From positions 119,830 through 183,829 of the forward strand of contig NZ_CAJHCQ010000018.1 of NCBI RefSeq assembly GCF_904848665.1: 64,000 nucleotides of DNA, read 5' to 3'. Both the position numbers and the translations under genes were made by a program. A model generated the notes under the pieces. It ran no database searches, had not been told where the DNA came from, and was given only the letters and a program-made list of their open reading frames with translations. Source of the DNA: Paraburkholderia hiiakae. Its GTDB lineage: Bacteria; Pseudomonadota; Gammaproteobacteria; Burkholderiales; Burkholderiaceae. Positions 8,856 to 17,060 of this stretch are shown piece after piece; the stretch's first letter is position 1; each line of letters opens with the position of its first letter.

Positions 8856-9411
8856 GATGTTCCCCGTTAAAAAGTCGCACAGAGAAAAAAACCGGTGGAT
8901 TAGCACCCCGGCTCCCCACCGCCCTTTCGATAATGAGAATGAGGCGGTCATTAATAAGTTTTGCAAGACTAGCAACTCGAATTAACGCGTGCAAGCGATT
9001 TTCATAACACCTGCTGGAAACCCTGTTATTCGACGCATGGCGAAACCACCGTTTAATCCTGCCCTGCACAATTTACGGGGAAAGTCGTGCACGCCTGGCA
9101 AAAGCTACCGGACAAGGTTCCCCCACCAAACAGTCATATTATTTCACGCTCGCCAATGGAAAATGACGCGCTGCAGCTGCAATAAATATGGCAAGGCAGC
9201 AACCGTATTAACCATTAGGGCCGTAAAACGGCAGCCCTGGTGGCGCGAGTGGAAACGTTTTCTGTATCAATAAACCGCTCGTTCGATTAATTCCTCTACG
9301 CCAGACGCGAACTTCGCGGCCGCGAGCGAATCCTCACGCTTTAGCTGTGGGATTTCAAAGATTATGCGGTTGAAATACGGTTGTCACTTAAATGGAATTG
9401 CAGTGCAGTGC
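8856..9411. other. Long intergenic stretch of lower GC content
   Basis: About 560 bp lie between the DUF2158 start and the terminator of the AhpD-like gene. The DNA is visibly richer in A/T than the surroundings (for example GTCATTAATAAGTTTTGCAA and TTTCTGTATCAATAAACC). I find no convincing gene. A 94-codon frame at 8989-9273 (+) has no recognisable motif, no good ribosome site and unusual codon choice. The stretch could hold a regulatory RNA or be a remnant of transferred DNA. The only marked element is the Fur-like sequence at 8929-8943. Confidence 0.5.
8929..8943. promoter_or_regulatory. Weak Fur-box-like sequence upstream of the DUF2158 gene
   Basis: GATAATGAGAATGAG matches 11 of the first 12 positions of the Fur consensus, but the right half is not conserved. 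It lies 74 bp upstream of the DUF2158 ATG. It is weak and may be chance in an A/T-rich region. Confidence 0.2.
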
Positions 9412-9442
9412 AAAAAAAACCCATCCGGCAAAACCGGATGGG
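9412..9442 (-). terminator. Rho-independent terminator of the AhpD-like gene
   Basis: Read on the minus strand, a 9-bp stem (9420-9428 with 9434-9442, CCCATCCGG/CCGGATGGG, 5-nt loop) is followed by a run of eight T. It lies about 35 bp beyond the stop codon of the minus-strand gene ending at 9476. Confidence 0.85.
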
Positions 9443-9475
9443 GCGGTGCGTGTCCAGGGCACGGTCAGGCCGCGC

Positions 9476-10042
9476 TTATTCCGCGAACGGCAGCGTCGTC
9501 TGGCCCTCAGCGCGCATGCCGAAGACGTTGAGTGTCATCGCGACGAGCGCGTAGTAGCCAAGCAGCCCCACCAGGTTGATCGTGGTTTCGTGACCAAAGC
9601 GCTCGACGGCACGCGCGTAAGTCGCATCGGAAACGCGCTTCGCGTCGTACAGCTCAGTCGTGAATGCGTAGATCAGCGCGTCATCGGGCTCGTCGAACTG
9701 CGGCGTGGCGCCCGTGCGGATTTGCTCGGCCAGCGCCTCGGGCACGCCCGCCTTCAGCGCGATGGGATAGTGGATGTACCACTCGGCCTGCGCCTGCCAG
9801 CGCGCGGCCGTGACGAGAATCGCCAGTTCCGAGTGGTGTAGTGACAGGCCAGTCTGGTAGCGGCAGAACGCGCCCAGGCGCTGCGCATGCTGCGCCAGTT
9901 CCGGGCTGTGGATCCAGCCGAGGAAGGGCCCGTTGAGGTTGCCCCGAGGACCGGAAAGGATCTCGTCGAGCACGGCCTTCTGCTCTGGCAACGCCTGTGC
10001 AGCGTCGAACGCGGGAAGCCGTGAGAGTGGGGTTTGCGTCAT
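9476..10042 (-). CDS. Carboxymuconolactone decarboxylase / AhpD-like family protein
   Basis: A 188-residue all-helical protein of the CMD/AhpD-like superfamily. HHSELAILVTAARWQAQAEWYIHYPIA (about 68-94) is the conserved helix pair. It has Trp/Glu/His where peroxidase-active AhpD has a CxxC, so alkylhydroperoxidase activity by the AhpD mechanism is unlikely. It is the last gene of a probable RpiR-controlled group (C45 hydrolase, aminotransferase, this gene), separated from the aminotransferase by 130 bp, and ends in its own terminator. The reaction is unknown; related CMD-like proteins act in aromatic lactone chemistry or as poorly defined thiol-independent proteins. Confidence 0.8.
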   Translation of the reverse strand: MTQTPLSRLPAFDAAQALPEQKAVLDEILSGPRGNLNGPFLGWIHSPELAQHAQRLGAFCRYQTGLSLHHSELAILVTAARWQAQAEWYIHYPIALKAGVPEALAEQIRTGATPQFDEPDDALIYAFTTELYDAKRVSDATYARAVERFGHETTINLVGLLGYYALVAMTLNVFGMRAEGQTTLPFAE

Positions 10043-10172
10043 CGTTGGACTCCGTTGGAGGTCATGGCCGTTCGCGCGCGACCGTTTGCAGCCGCCGCGG
10101 CTGCGGTCGCCGCGATCGCGGTCGGTGTGAGCGGCGGACAGTTAGTTGCACATCGATCACTGACGGCGAAGC

Positions 10173-11519
10173 TTACGCCGGGCGCGCCACACCCGTCGCG
10201 TCGAGCGCACCGTCGAGCGCGGCGGTAAGCCGCTCTACGATGGCGTCGATGTTCTGCTCGGTGCAAATGAACGGCGGCGCAAGCAGCACATGATCGCCGT
10301 TGCGGCCGTCCACGGTGCCGCCCATCGGGTAGACCATCAGGCCGCGCGCGAACGCTTCGCGCTTGATCGCCGCGTGCAGCTTGAGCGCCGGGTCGAAGCT
10401 CGCTTTCGTGGTGCGGTCCTTCACCAGCTCGACACCCACGAACAAGCCGCGGCCGCGCACGTCGCCCACGTACGGATGGTCCGCATAACGCTCGCGCAGA
10501 CGCGCGCGCAGTTGCTCGCCGCGGGCGAGCACGTTGTCGAGCAGCTTTTCCTCGGCGATCACGCGCTGCACTTCGAGCGCCGCCGCGCACGCCGTGGCGT
10601 GGCCGAGATAGGTGTGGCCGTGCTGGAAGTAGCCGCTGCCGCCCACGATCGTCTCGTAGATCCGCTGGCTCACGAGCGTCGCGCCGATCGGCTGGTAGCC
10701 CGCGCCCAGGCCCTTCGCGATCGTCAGCAGGTCCGGCGAAACGCCGTCTTCTTCGCAGGCAAACAGATATCCGGTGCGACCCATGCCCGACATGATCTCG
10801 TCGAGGATCAGCAGCACGCCGAAGCGGTCGCACACCGCGCGGATCTTGCGGAAGTACTCGCGCACGGGCGGCACTGCGCCGGCCGTTGCGCCGACCACAG
10901 TCTCCGCGACGAAGGCCGCGACCGTGTCCGGACCGAGTTCGAGAATCTTCTGTTCGAGTTCGTCGGCGAGGCGCTGCGCGTAGGCCTCGTCGGTTTCGCC
11001 CTCGTGGCGTTCGCGGTATGCGTAGCACGGGCTCACATGATGCGATTCGATCAGGATCGGCAGGAACGGCTCGCGGCGCCAAGCATTGCCGCCTATCGCG
11101 AGCGCGCCGAGTGTGTTGCCGTGGTAGCTCTGGCGGCGCGCGATGAAGTGGCGGCGCGCAAGCTCCCCCTTCTCCACGAAGTACTGGCGCGCGAGCTTGA
11201 GCGCGGCCTCGATCGCCTCCGAACCGCCCGACACGAAGTACACATGGTCTAGCCCCTTGGGCGCGGCGGCGATGAGGTGATCGGCCAGCTGCTCCGATGC
11301 CTCGGTCGTGAAAAACGAGGTGTGCGCGTACGGCAGTTGCTGCGCCTGGCGCTTGATCGCCTCGATCACGCGCGGGTTGCTGTGGCCGAGGCACGAGACG
11401 GCGGCACCGCCGCTCGCGTCGATGTAGCGCTTGCCAGTGGAATCGATGATCTCGATGCCTTCGCCCGCCACCGCGACGGGTAAGGTTTGCTTCGGCATCC
11501 GATGAAACACCTTGGTCAT
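10173..11519 (-). CDS. Class III PLP-dependent aminotransferase
   Basis: A 448-residue fold-type I aminotransferase of the omega-amino-acid:pyruvate/aspartate aminotransferase family. The cofactor-phosphate region FVSGGSEAIEAALKLAR (95-111), the pyridine-ring Asp240 in LLILDEIMSGMGRTG, and the Schiff-base Lys269 in TIAKGLGAGYQPIGA are all intact, so the enzyme should be active. It lies 27 bp downstream of the C45 hydrolase gene and is probably co-transcribed with it. The context suggests that an amine or amino acid released by the hydrolase is transaminated here. The substrate is unknown. Confidence 0.9.
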   Translation of the reverse strand: MTKVFHRMPKQTLPVAVAGEGIEIIDSTGKRYIDASGGAAVSCLGHSNPRVIEAIKRQAQQLPYAHTSFFTTEASEQLADHLIAAAPKGLDHVYFVSGGSEAIEAALKLARQYFVEKGELARRHFIARRQSYHGNTLGALAIGGNAWRREPFLPILIESHHVSPCYAYRERHEGETDEAYAQRLADELEQKILELGPDTVAAFVAETVVGATAGAVPPVREYFRKIRAVCDRFGVLLILDEIMSGMGRTGYLFACEEDGVSPDLLTIAKGLGAGYQPIGATLVSQRIYETIVGGSGYFQHGHTYLGHATACAAALEVQRVIAEEKLLDNVLARGEQLRARLRERYADHPYVGDVRGRGLFVGVELVKDRTTKASFDPALKLHAAIKREAFARGLMVYPMGGTVDGRNGDHVLLAPPFICTEQNIDAIVERLTAALDGALDATGVARPA

Positions 11520-11546
11520 ATGTGTCCTCGATGAGTCCGTGAATGA

Positions 11547-12611
11547 TTAACGGGTCGCGCCGCCGGCATGGCGCGCGTTCGAATCGATAAAGAGGTCGAG
11601 CACGCGCTCGCCGCCCTGCCAGACGTCGAACGCCACGCCGTGCGGTTCGACGCGCATGCAGGCAGTGGCGAGCGTGTTTTCGTCGTCCGGGTCGTGCGGG
11701 TCGTCGCGGAAAATCGGCAGGCCAGCGCCCGCGCGATCCTGCAGTACCTGCACGAAGGCCGCGCCGTCGGGCTGCGCGCCAAGCGCGGGCAACAGTTCGG
11801 CGAGGCGGAGCTGGCGATCGCGCGACGATTCGGTGACGATCTGCGACTCACGCTCGCAGCCCGTGTGAATGAGGTGATTCGCGTGGCCCGAGGGCGTGCT
11901 CACTTCGCGCGCCGAAGCGCGCTGCGCGGTCGCTTCGACGCTATACACACGCACCTCGCCCGCTTCGTCCGTGCCGCCGATCGTGTGGTGAAAGCCGCTC
12001 GCTCGCGGCGTGTCACGCAGCAGCGCGAGCGCGTCTCCCAGCGTCACGCAATCGAGCACAGCGCGCGCGAGAATCATGCGCGGCACGCCCACGTGCGGCT
12101 CGCGAATGCGCACGTTGTTGATCGCTTGCGCAAGTCCCGCGCGCGTGGCCGCGAAGGTATGCCCCGGCAGCGAGCCCGGGTAGTAAAAGCTCACGAAACC
12201 GGGCTTTCCTTCGGGTTCGACCTCGACCACACTGCATCGGCCATGCAGCCAGGGGTCGCCGTCTTCGTTGTGCGCAATGAGGCCCGCGGCAGGCGTGCGC
12301 GCCGCAAGCGTCGTGCAGCCGTCCGGCGCGCTATGGATCAGCTCGCCGCGGCAATTCCAGAGGAACAGGTCGTCTGCGGACCAGTCCAGCGCCTGCGCCA
12401 TGGCGTCGATTTCCGCGACATAGGCCGGGAAATGCTGTGCGGCTGCGGCGCGCAACTGCTGCGCGAACACACTGCCGCGCCAGCGGCTCACCGCCTGCCA
12501 GGCGCCGCTTTGCGCCATGTAGTCGGCAAAGATTGGCTTCACGTGTGCGCCGAGTTGCCGCCCGACCGCCTCGGGCGAGCCGGCCACGCGGAAAGTCTTC
12601 AGTTCCTGCAT
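11547..12611 (-). CDS. C45 family autoproteolytic acyltransferase/hydrolase (Ntn fold)
   Basis: A 354-residue protein of the isopenicillin-N acyltransferase-like C45 peptidase family. Cys99 in APDGCTTLAA is the expected nucleophile that becomes N-terminal after self-cleavage between Gly98 and Cys99. HNEDGDPW (114-121) is the conserved segment following it. The ATG at 12611 was chosen because it begins family-like sequence (MQELKTFRVAGSPEAVGRQLGAH). The open frame further upstream runs through A/T-rich promoter DNA. These enzymes cleave or exchange acyl-amide bonds of small molecules. The gene is first in a set with an aminotransferase and a CMD-like protein, downstream of an RpiR regulator. 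The substrate is unknown. Confidence 0.85.
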   Translation of the reverse strand: MQELKTFRVAGSPEAVGRQLGAHVKPIFADYMAQSGAWQAVSRWRGSVFAQQLRAAAAQHFPAYVAEIDAMAQALDWSADDLFLWNCRGELIHSAPDGCTTLAARTPAAGLIAHNEDGDPWLHGRCSVVEVEPEGKPGFVSFYYPGSLPGHTFAATRAGLAQAINNVRIREPHVGVPRMILARAVLDCVTLGDALALLRDTPRASGFHHTIGGTDEAGEVRVYSVEATAQRASAREVSTPSGHANHLIHTGCERESQIVTESSRDRQLRLAELLPALGAQPDGAAFVQVLQDRAGAGLPIFRDDPHDPDDENTLATACMRVEPHGVAFDVWQGGERVLDLFIDSNARHAGGATR

Positions 12612-12671
12612 CGGTTTTCTCACTTCGCTACCGCGATGGGGCTTCGTATAGTGCTTTTTATACGCCTCAGC

Positions 12672-12681
12672 AACATATGTT
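12672..12681. promoter_or_regulatory. Perfect palindrome AACATATGTT upstream of the C45 hydrolase gene (candidate RpiR operator)
   Basis: AACATATGTT (CAACATATGTTG including flanks, 12671-12682) is a perfect dyad 60 bp upstream of the hydrolase ATG. A near-identical AACAAATGTT occurs upstream of the regulator gene itself. A partial copy (GCAACAAATG, 12701-12710) lies 20 bp further upstream. The pairing of the same motif at regulator and target is the basis for the call. Confidence 0.45.
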
Positions 12682-12810
12682 GTCAATGTAAATATATACC
12701 GCAACAAATGAGATAAAGACGGATAAAACAAAGCCGGATGCCGCTTTGCAACAGCATCTTCCAGCGGGAGAACAAGCGTGAAATGTCTCGGAAATGCCGA
12801 GGCGGCGCGC

Positions 12811-13671
12811 TCAGGGCACGTAAGCGCCGCGTGCGTTCAGCGAACGCTCGGCCTGTTCGAGTTGCGCGATCGCGCCCGAGCCTTCGAGCGCCAGCAGATG
12901 AGCGACGAGCGACTCGGCCAGCGCCGTCGCCGCCACGAGCGAAGGGAAAAACGACGGGCTTTCGTGCGTGAAGATCAGCGCCTTGTCGGCGTTCAGCGCG
13001 ATGGGCGAGACGGCACTGTCGGTAATCGCGATCAGGCGGCCGCCCTTGGCAAGCGCGGCCTCCGCCACACGCACCGCCTCGACCGAGTACGGTGCGAAGC
13101 TGACAACAATCGTTGCACTGTCGCGCTCGATGCCGAGCAACTGCATCTCCAGCGTGCCCGCCTCACCGCCCAGCAGGGAAACGGAAGGCCGGAACAGGCG
13201 GTAACCGTAGACGAGCCCGAACGCCACCGCATAGCACGAGCGGAAGCCCGCCACGTGCACATGTTTCGCGCGGCGCAATACACGCGCCGCCTCGACCATC
13301 GAGCGTGTGTTGTGCGCCGCGCTCGCCTCCAGATTGTGCTGTTGCGCCACGAGCAAGTCGCGCGCAAGGCCGTCCTTCGCGTTGCCCGCCACGAGAGAGC
13401 GAGCCCGCGAGGAAAGCGGCTCCGGCCGTGTGCGCACCCGCGCGACGAACAGGTCCCGCAGCTCATTCCAGCCCGGAAAGCCCAGTTGCTGGGACAGTCG
13501 CACGAGCGAGGCGGGCTGCACGTTGGCGCGCTCGGCCACCTTCCGCATGGACGAGACGGCCACTTCGTCGGGATGGTCGAGCAGAAAGGCAGCGCCGGTC
13601 TGGAACTGCGGGCTCAAGTCGGAGAAACGCGCGCGGATCAGCGCGGCGAGTTGGTCGAAACTGTCTGGCAT
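12811..13671 (-). CDS. MurR/RpiR-family transcriptional regulator
   Basis: A 286-residue regulator with an N-terminal HTH_6 domain (about 1-77: RMRKVAERANVQPASLVRLSQQLGFPGWNELR type) and a C-terminal SIS sugar-phosphate-binding domain (about 120-260, VHVAGFRSCYAVAFGLVYGY; IVVSFAPYSVEAVRVAEAALAKG). RpiR regulators often respond to phosphosugars, though many control amino-acid catabolism. The ATG at 13671 begins MPDSFDQLAALIRARF. The gene lies directly upstream of, and in the same direction as, the C45 hydrolase/aminotransferase/CMD group, and is the obvious candidate regulator of that group and of itself. Confidence 0.88.
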   Translation of the reverse strand: MPDSFDQLAALIRARFSDLSPQFQTGAAFLLDHPDEVAVSSMRKVAERANVQPASLVRLSQQLGFPGWNELRDLFVARVRTRPEPLSSRARSLVAGNAKDGLARDLLVAQQHNLEASAAHNTRSMVEAARVLRRAKHVHVAGFRSCYAVAFGLVYGYRLFRPSVSLLGGEAGTLEMQLLGIERDSATIVVSFAPYSVEAVRVAEAALAKGGRLIAITDSAVSPIALNADKALIFTHESPSFFPSLVAATALAESLVAHLLALEGSGAIAQLEQAERSLNARGAYVP

Positions 13672-13693
13672 GCGTCGCTCGGGCAGTGGGTGA

Positions 13694-13705
13694 CAACAAA
13701 TGTTA
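13694..13705. promoter_or_regulatory. AACAAATGTT element upstream of the RpiR gene (candidate autoregulatory operator)
   Basis: CAACAAATGTTA lies 23 bp upstream of the regulator ATG and shares the core AACA(A/T)ATGTT with the palindrome at 12672-12681. GTGTTGCCAGATGTTGC follows about 8 bp later (starting near 13713) and repeats the half-site. Candidate only; no binding data can be seen. Confidence 0.4.
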
Positions 13706-13785
13706 CCACTCGTGTTGCCAGATGTTGCAAGTCGGGACAGATTGGTGGGTGGCAAAGGAATTTTGTCGAGTCGGCCGCGGCCTGA

Positions 13786-14301
13786 TCAAGTAGCCGAGTA
13801 AGCCCGAAGCTCCGTCTCAGTTCGAGCCGGATCAGGGTCGTCGATTGAGACAACCGCTTCGATCGCTCGCACATAGTCTCCAGGCAAGTTCGCCTCTCTT
13901 GCACCCACCAATACATGCTGCTTGTACCAGTGGTATGGCAGAAGACCCGGTTGCTTTTTCGTGGCGACGTAGGTCAGCGCATATACGCCGCCAATCGCGG
14001 TATCAACCCGGACACTCAAAGGCTCGTAGCCCTTACCCGCTCCCTCGAATGTGTCGAGCGTCTCCCGTTCGCTATGCACCACCGAAAAAATGACGCCGTA
14101 GACTCTGTCACCAACGTTTCCGGTGTGCTCACAATCGCATTTACCGGAGCCGTCCTTTTTGCTCAATTTATCGAACGCGAGTTTGTAGCCTGTCACGAAC
14201 CCCGTGGTGACCACCCTCGCTGACGGCAGCCTCGCGGCGAGGCGACGTACCGACATGTTGGAGCCGTAAGCGAAATAGGAAAATTCGTTGCTCGAGTTCA
14301 T
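13786..14301 (-). CDS. Gamma-glutamylcyclotransferase-like protein
   Basis: A 171-residue protein starting EFSYFAYGSNMS, the substrate-binding signature of the GGCT/AIG2 fold. FEGAGKGYEPLSV (about 85-97) carries the conserved glutamate and Tyr-Glu segment expected for the catalytic acid. GGCT enzymes form 5-oxoproline from gamma-glutamyl peptides or amines. GC content and codon use are lower than in the neighbours, which fits an accessory gene. The ATG at 14301 has AGGGC upstream. No operon partner is evident. Confidence 0.78.
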   Translation of the reverse strand: MNSSNEFSYFAYGSNMSVRRLAARLPSARVVTTGFVTGYKLAFDKLSKKDGSGKCDCEHTGNVGDRVYGVIFSVVHSERETLDTFEGAGKGYEPLSVRVDTAIGGVYALTYVATKKQPGLLPYHWYKQHVLVGAREANLPGDYVRAIEAVVSIDDPDPARTETELRAYSAT

Positions 14302-14540
14302 TGCTGTTATTGCCCTTGTGACAACTGCAGCTCAACAGGAAGACACGCGCGCCCCATCGCGAGTCACAAAAATATTCGGAAGCGCTACCAAGCGTACTCT
14401 CTCCATCAATTGATGGATGTGAAGTTCACCTGGCTCCAATATAGTTGACTGACATAACCCCTCATCTCGTCTCGGGAGTCGGCAAGCCCCTTCTCCGGTT
14501 CCGAACAAGTTTCCTTTGTTTCTAGTCCATCGGCAAAGCC

Positions 14541-15128
14541 ATGTCACTCCGTTTCCTCTTCATCGCTCTCGTGGCGACCTGGGCTGCAGGTTGCTCGCGC
14601 GCACCGTGGACCGGTCCAGAGACTCCGACGATCACATGGTCCATCGTCGACCATACGACAGGAAAGTCGAAGAACTATGACTCAGTAGATTCGTGGGCTA
14701 CGATTGATGGCGCTGACTCATTCGACGTAAACATGCTTGTCACCGATTCCGGAGGCGCCGGGATCGTCAGTGTCACGGCCTACATTCTGAATGTGCAGTG
14801 CGGGTACATCCTTCCAGTGGGACATAACGCGAGGCAGGTCACCTACACCACCGTCCCACAGGGCGGCACGGTCTACGCGTCAATAGCTGGAACGTCCAAT
14901 AACGTCGAGGGGCAAACCCAGACAGGGCTCATCATGTCATTCAATAGCTCGGAAGGAGGCGCCACACAGCTTTGCCCCACAACTTACCCAAACGTCGCAG
15001 CAGCGGGGCAAGTGTTGTCAGGGCAGGTTCAGGTAGTAGGGACTGCTGCCGACTACCGCCAGCCTTCCTTGTGGACCACCAGCACGGTGTCCATCAATTT
15101 CAATCCGGTCCGTTCAGCTCCGAAATGA
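14541..15128 (+). CDS. Hypothetical lipoprotein
   Basis: A 195-residue protein of unknown family. The N-terminus (MSLRFLFIALVATWAAGCSR) is a signal peptide ending in the lipobox WAAGC, so Cys18 should be lipidated and the protein anchored to a membrane facing the periplasm. The mature part is rich in Thr, Ser, Gly and Val and looks beta-structured. Two cysteines (at about 88 and 144) could form a disulfide. I recognise no domain. It lies in a patch of lower-GC accessory genes. Confidence 0.6.
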   Translation: MSLRFLFIALVATWAAGCSRAPWTGPETPTITWSIVDHTTGKSKNYDSVDSWATIDGADSFDVNMLVTDSGGAGIVSVTAYILNVQCGYILPVGHNARQVTYTTVPQGGTVYASIAGTSNNVEGQTQTGLIMSFNSSEGGATQLCPTTYPNVAAAGQVLSGQVQVVGTAADYRQPSLWTTSTVSINFNPVRSAPK

Positions 15129-15172
15129 GTTGGCACTAGGGTGCGAGGATGCACACGCCGCATTCATCGGAG

Positions 15173-15814
15173 TCACGTGGTTAAGGGGAGCGGAATCGGG
15201 ACATGGATGTAGCCACCTTCCACGTCACCGTACGCATAAGTCTGTCCTTCGATCAGGTATCTCGCGGTCAGCGCACACAGAGCGGCATCGAAGTCGTCGA
15301 TCGATTCCAATCCTGAGGTGTCGATCTTCGCGCTTTCTAGTACCTTGGGGCGTTGCCAGCGCTTCTCCTTCGCAGACGTTCCATCCCTGTCCCGGAGCGC
15401 ACAGGTCACGGCATGGGGAAACGTTTCAAAGCTCACGCGCCCGCCATGGAAATAGCGGGATGTCAGCAACGGCCAGGCGGAAGAAAAGACCTGGTAAATC
15501 TCCTCTCCGTTGAACATCCACCGGTAGAAGCCACTCGGGTTCTCATCTGCCCGCTTTCGAGTTGGCGTGGCAAAGGAAAAGATGCGTTGACGCGCGAGTT
15601 CCCTTTCCGCAAGTCGCCCTACGCCTTCAACGCCCCATCGGCAAGGAGCGTCTATCCCAACGGCCTGAACGCCGTACTCAAGGCACGCTTGCAGCATCTG
15701 CTGCGGCGTTTTCGTATCCGGAGGCCGGAAAGCTCGACTGCCTTCCAGAATGACTAGATGGCAGCCCTTCTTGTCCGCGCCCACATCAATGCCAGCAACC
15801 GTGCATGTGTTCAA
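15173..15814 (-). CDS. DUF429 domain protein (RNase H-like fold)
   Basis: A 213-residue protein. GIDVGADKKGCHLVIL at the N-terminus and AVGIDAPCRWG at about 51-61 place acidic residues as in the predicted nuclease-like DUF429 family. ESIDDFDAALCALTARYL near the C-terminus is the third conserved block, DAxxCAxxA. The function of the family is unknown. The only start in range is a TTG at 15814, preceded by GGGGA at 5 bp, which supports it. It faces the lipoprotein gene convergently. Confidence 0.75.
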   Translation of the reverse strand: MNTCTVAGIDVGADKKGCHLVILEGSRAFRPPDTKTPQQMLQACLEYGVQAVGIDAPCRWGVEGVGRLAERELARQRIFSFATPTRKRADENPSGFYRWMFNGEEIYQVFSSAWPLLTSRYFHGGRVSFETFPHAVTCALRDRDGTSAKEKRWQRPKVLESAKIDTSGLESIDDFDAALCALTARYLIEGQTYAYGDVEGGYIHVPIPLPLTT

Positions 15815-15885
15815 GCGGTCCCCGCCACGACCAGGAAGCGCTAAACCGGGCTGGAAGCACGCTTGCGCAGCCCGGCGTGTGTCAC

Positions 15886-16650
15886 TTAAGCTGCGGCGGC
15901 CGTGCCCGCAACTTCTGTAGCCACCTGAGGCGCGGCAACTTCGACAGGCGCCGCCGACTTCACCGCGGGCTTCGGCGCACGGACTTTTCGCACGACAGGT
16001 GACTTCGGTGCCGCGCCGTTCTTCGGAGCAGCTTTGCGTGCCGGCGCCGCCGCCTTCGCAGATACCTTCCTGGCACCCGCCTTCCTGGTTGCCGTGTTCT
16101 TTTTTGCAGGGGCCTTGTTCGCTGCCGGCGCCTTGGCCGGCTTCGCCGCAGGCTCAGCCTTTTCAATCAAAAACTTCGACCGGTCCTTCGCGCCTGCGAG
16201 CCATGCCGGTGCGGTACCACGACCGGACCACGTCGCGCCGGTTTTCGGGTCACGATATTTCGGCGGCTGCGGTCCACGCACGTAGTTACCTGCCTTAGGC
16301 GTTTTCACAGCAGCAACCGATTTCGGTGCCCCGCCTGCAATCAGGAACTTGCTTCGGTCCTTTGCTTTTGCAATCCACGCGGGAGCACGACCATGGCCGG
16401 TCCAGGTCGCGCCAGTTTTGGGATCGAGATACTTCGCAGCCGACGAGCCCTCTTTCGCCGCAACGGTCGTTCCCGGTTTGCGTCCGCGCCGCTTGCCGAC
16501 GAACGATTCAATATCGGCGAGAGTCACGGCATGCTTGTCCATCAAGCCGCGAATCTTGTCGAGTACCGCCGTTGACTTCGTTGTCGCCAACGATTCTGCT
16601 TGAGCCTGTAGCTTTGCGATTCGTGCCTGAATTGATTGGAGCGTAGCCAT
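15886..16650 (-). CDS. H-NS family protein with two DNA-binding domains and a histone-H1-like tail
   Basis: A 254-residue nucleoid-associated protein. Residues 1-50 form the N-terminal coiled-coil (MATLQSIQARIAKLQAQAES...). There are two successive copies of the H-NS C-terminal DNA-binding module: 73-104 (KYLDPKTGATWTGHGRAPAW...KFLI) and 131-162 (KYRDPKTGATWSGRGTAPAW...KFLI). A Lys/Ala/Pro-rich tail (165-254) resembles eukaryotic H1 or bacterial Hc1-type tails. Most H-NS proteins have one such module and about 100-140 residues. The ATG at 16650 has AAGGAAAA upstream. Its location in a lower-GC patch is common for xenogeneic silencers. It could bridge or silence A/T-rich acquired DNA. Confidence 0.87.
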   Translation of the reverse strand: MATLQSIQARIAKLQAQAESLATTKSTAVLDKIRGLMDKHAVTLADIESFVGKRRGRKPGTTVAAKEGSSAAKYLDPKTGATWTGHGRAPAWIAKAKDRSKFLIAGGAPKSVAAVKTPKAGNYVRGPQPPKYRDPKTGATWSGRGTAPAWLAGAKDRSKFLIEKAEPAAKPAKAPAANKAPAKKNTATRKAGARKVSAKAAAPARKAAPKNGAAPKSPVVRKVRAPKPAVKSAAPVEVAAPQVATEVAGTAAAA

Positions 16651-16841
16651 TCGTGTTTTTTCCTTTGATAAGATAGTTTTTCCCACTATGCCACATCGGA
16701 CGACGAATACAACGTTTGGTGTCGAATTACTTTGCGCTCGGCTGTGAGAAACATTACTGTCTATTTCTGACCAGCTCGCAACGCAGCGTCCGAATCAGGC
16801 TGGTGAGTAAATTGGGTACAGCATCCGCGTTTGGACAATAT

Positions 16842-17060
16842 ATGGAAAGAGAGATATACAAGGGATACGTTTTGTGGGGCCACGCTATCGCGCAGCAGGC
16901 GGAGATCCTTACGCCTGAACGCTATGCCGGGAGCGGCACCGTGACCCGCGACAACAAACTCATCGACGCTTCAGGCGTTCTGGATTTGTTTAATTCTGAG
17001 GACGCTGCGCAGGAGGCAGGACTTGCTTGGGCACGCGCGTGGGTAGACAGCAACGGATAG
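16842..17060 (+). CDS. Small hypothetical protein
   Basis: A 72-residue frame starting MEREIYKGYVLWGHAIAQQ. The protein is soluble and slightly acidic, with a final helix rich in Ala and Trp (EAGLAWARAWVDSNG). I recognise no family, although the YKGY...WGHA start is reminiscent of short beta-sheet proteins common in Burkholderia. The ATG at 16842 is preceded by A/T-rich DNA without a strong ribosome site. It is divergent from the tandem H-NS gene. Moderate confidence that it is real. Confidence 0.45.
   Translation: MEREIYKGYVLWGHAIAQQAEILTPERYAGSGTVTRDNKLIDASGVLDLFNSEDAAQEAGLAWARAWVDSNG

Noticed and set aside
8989..9273. A 94-codon plus-strand frame in the A/T-rich gap
   Set aside because: No recognisable family, no good ribosome site, and an amino-acid composition rich in Lys, Arg, Cys and Trp; probably chance.
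10039..11394. A 451-codon minus-strand frame overlapping the class III aminotransferase gene
   Set aside because: Shifted frame of a gene with intact PLP motifs; Arg/Ala/Pro-rich composition.
15846..15875. Inverted repeat CCGGGCT/AGCCCGG as a terminator between DUF429 and H-NS genes
   Set aside because: A 7-bp stem with a 16-nt loop and no T-run is too weak to call.
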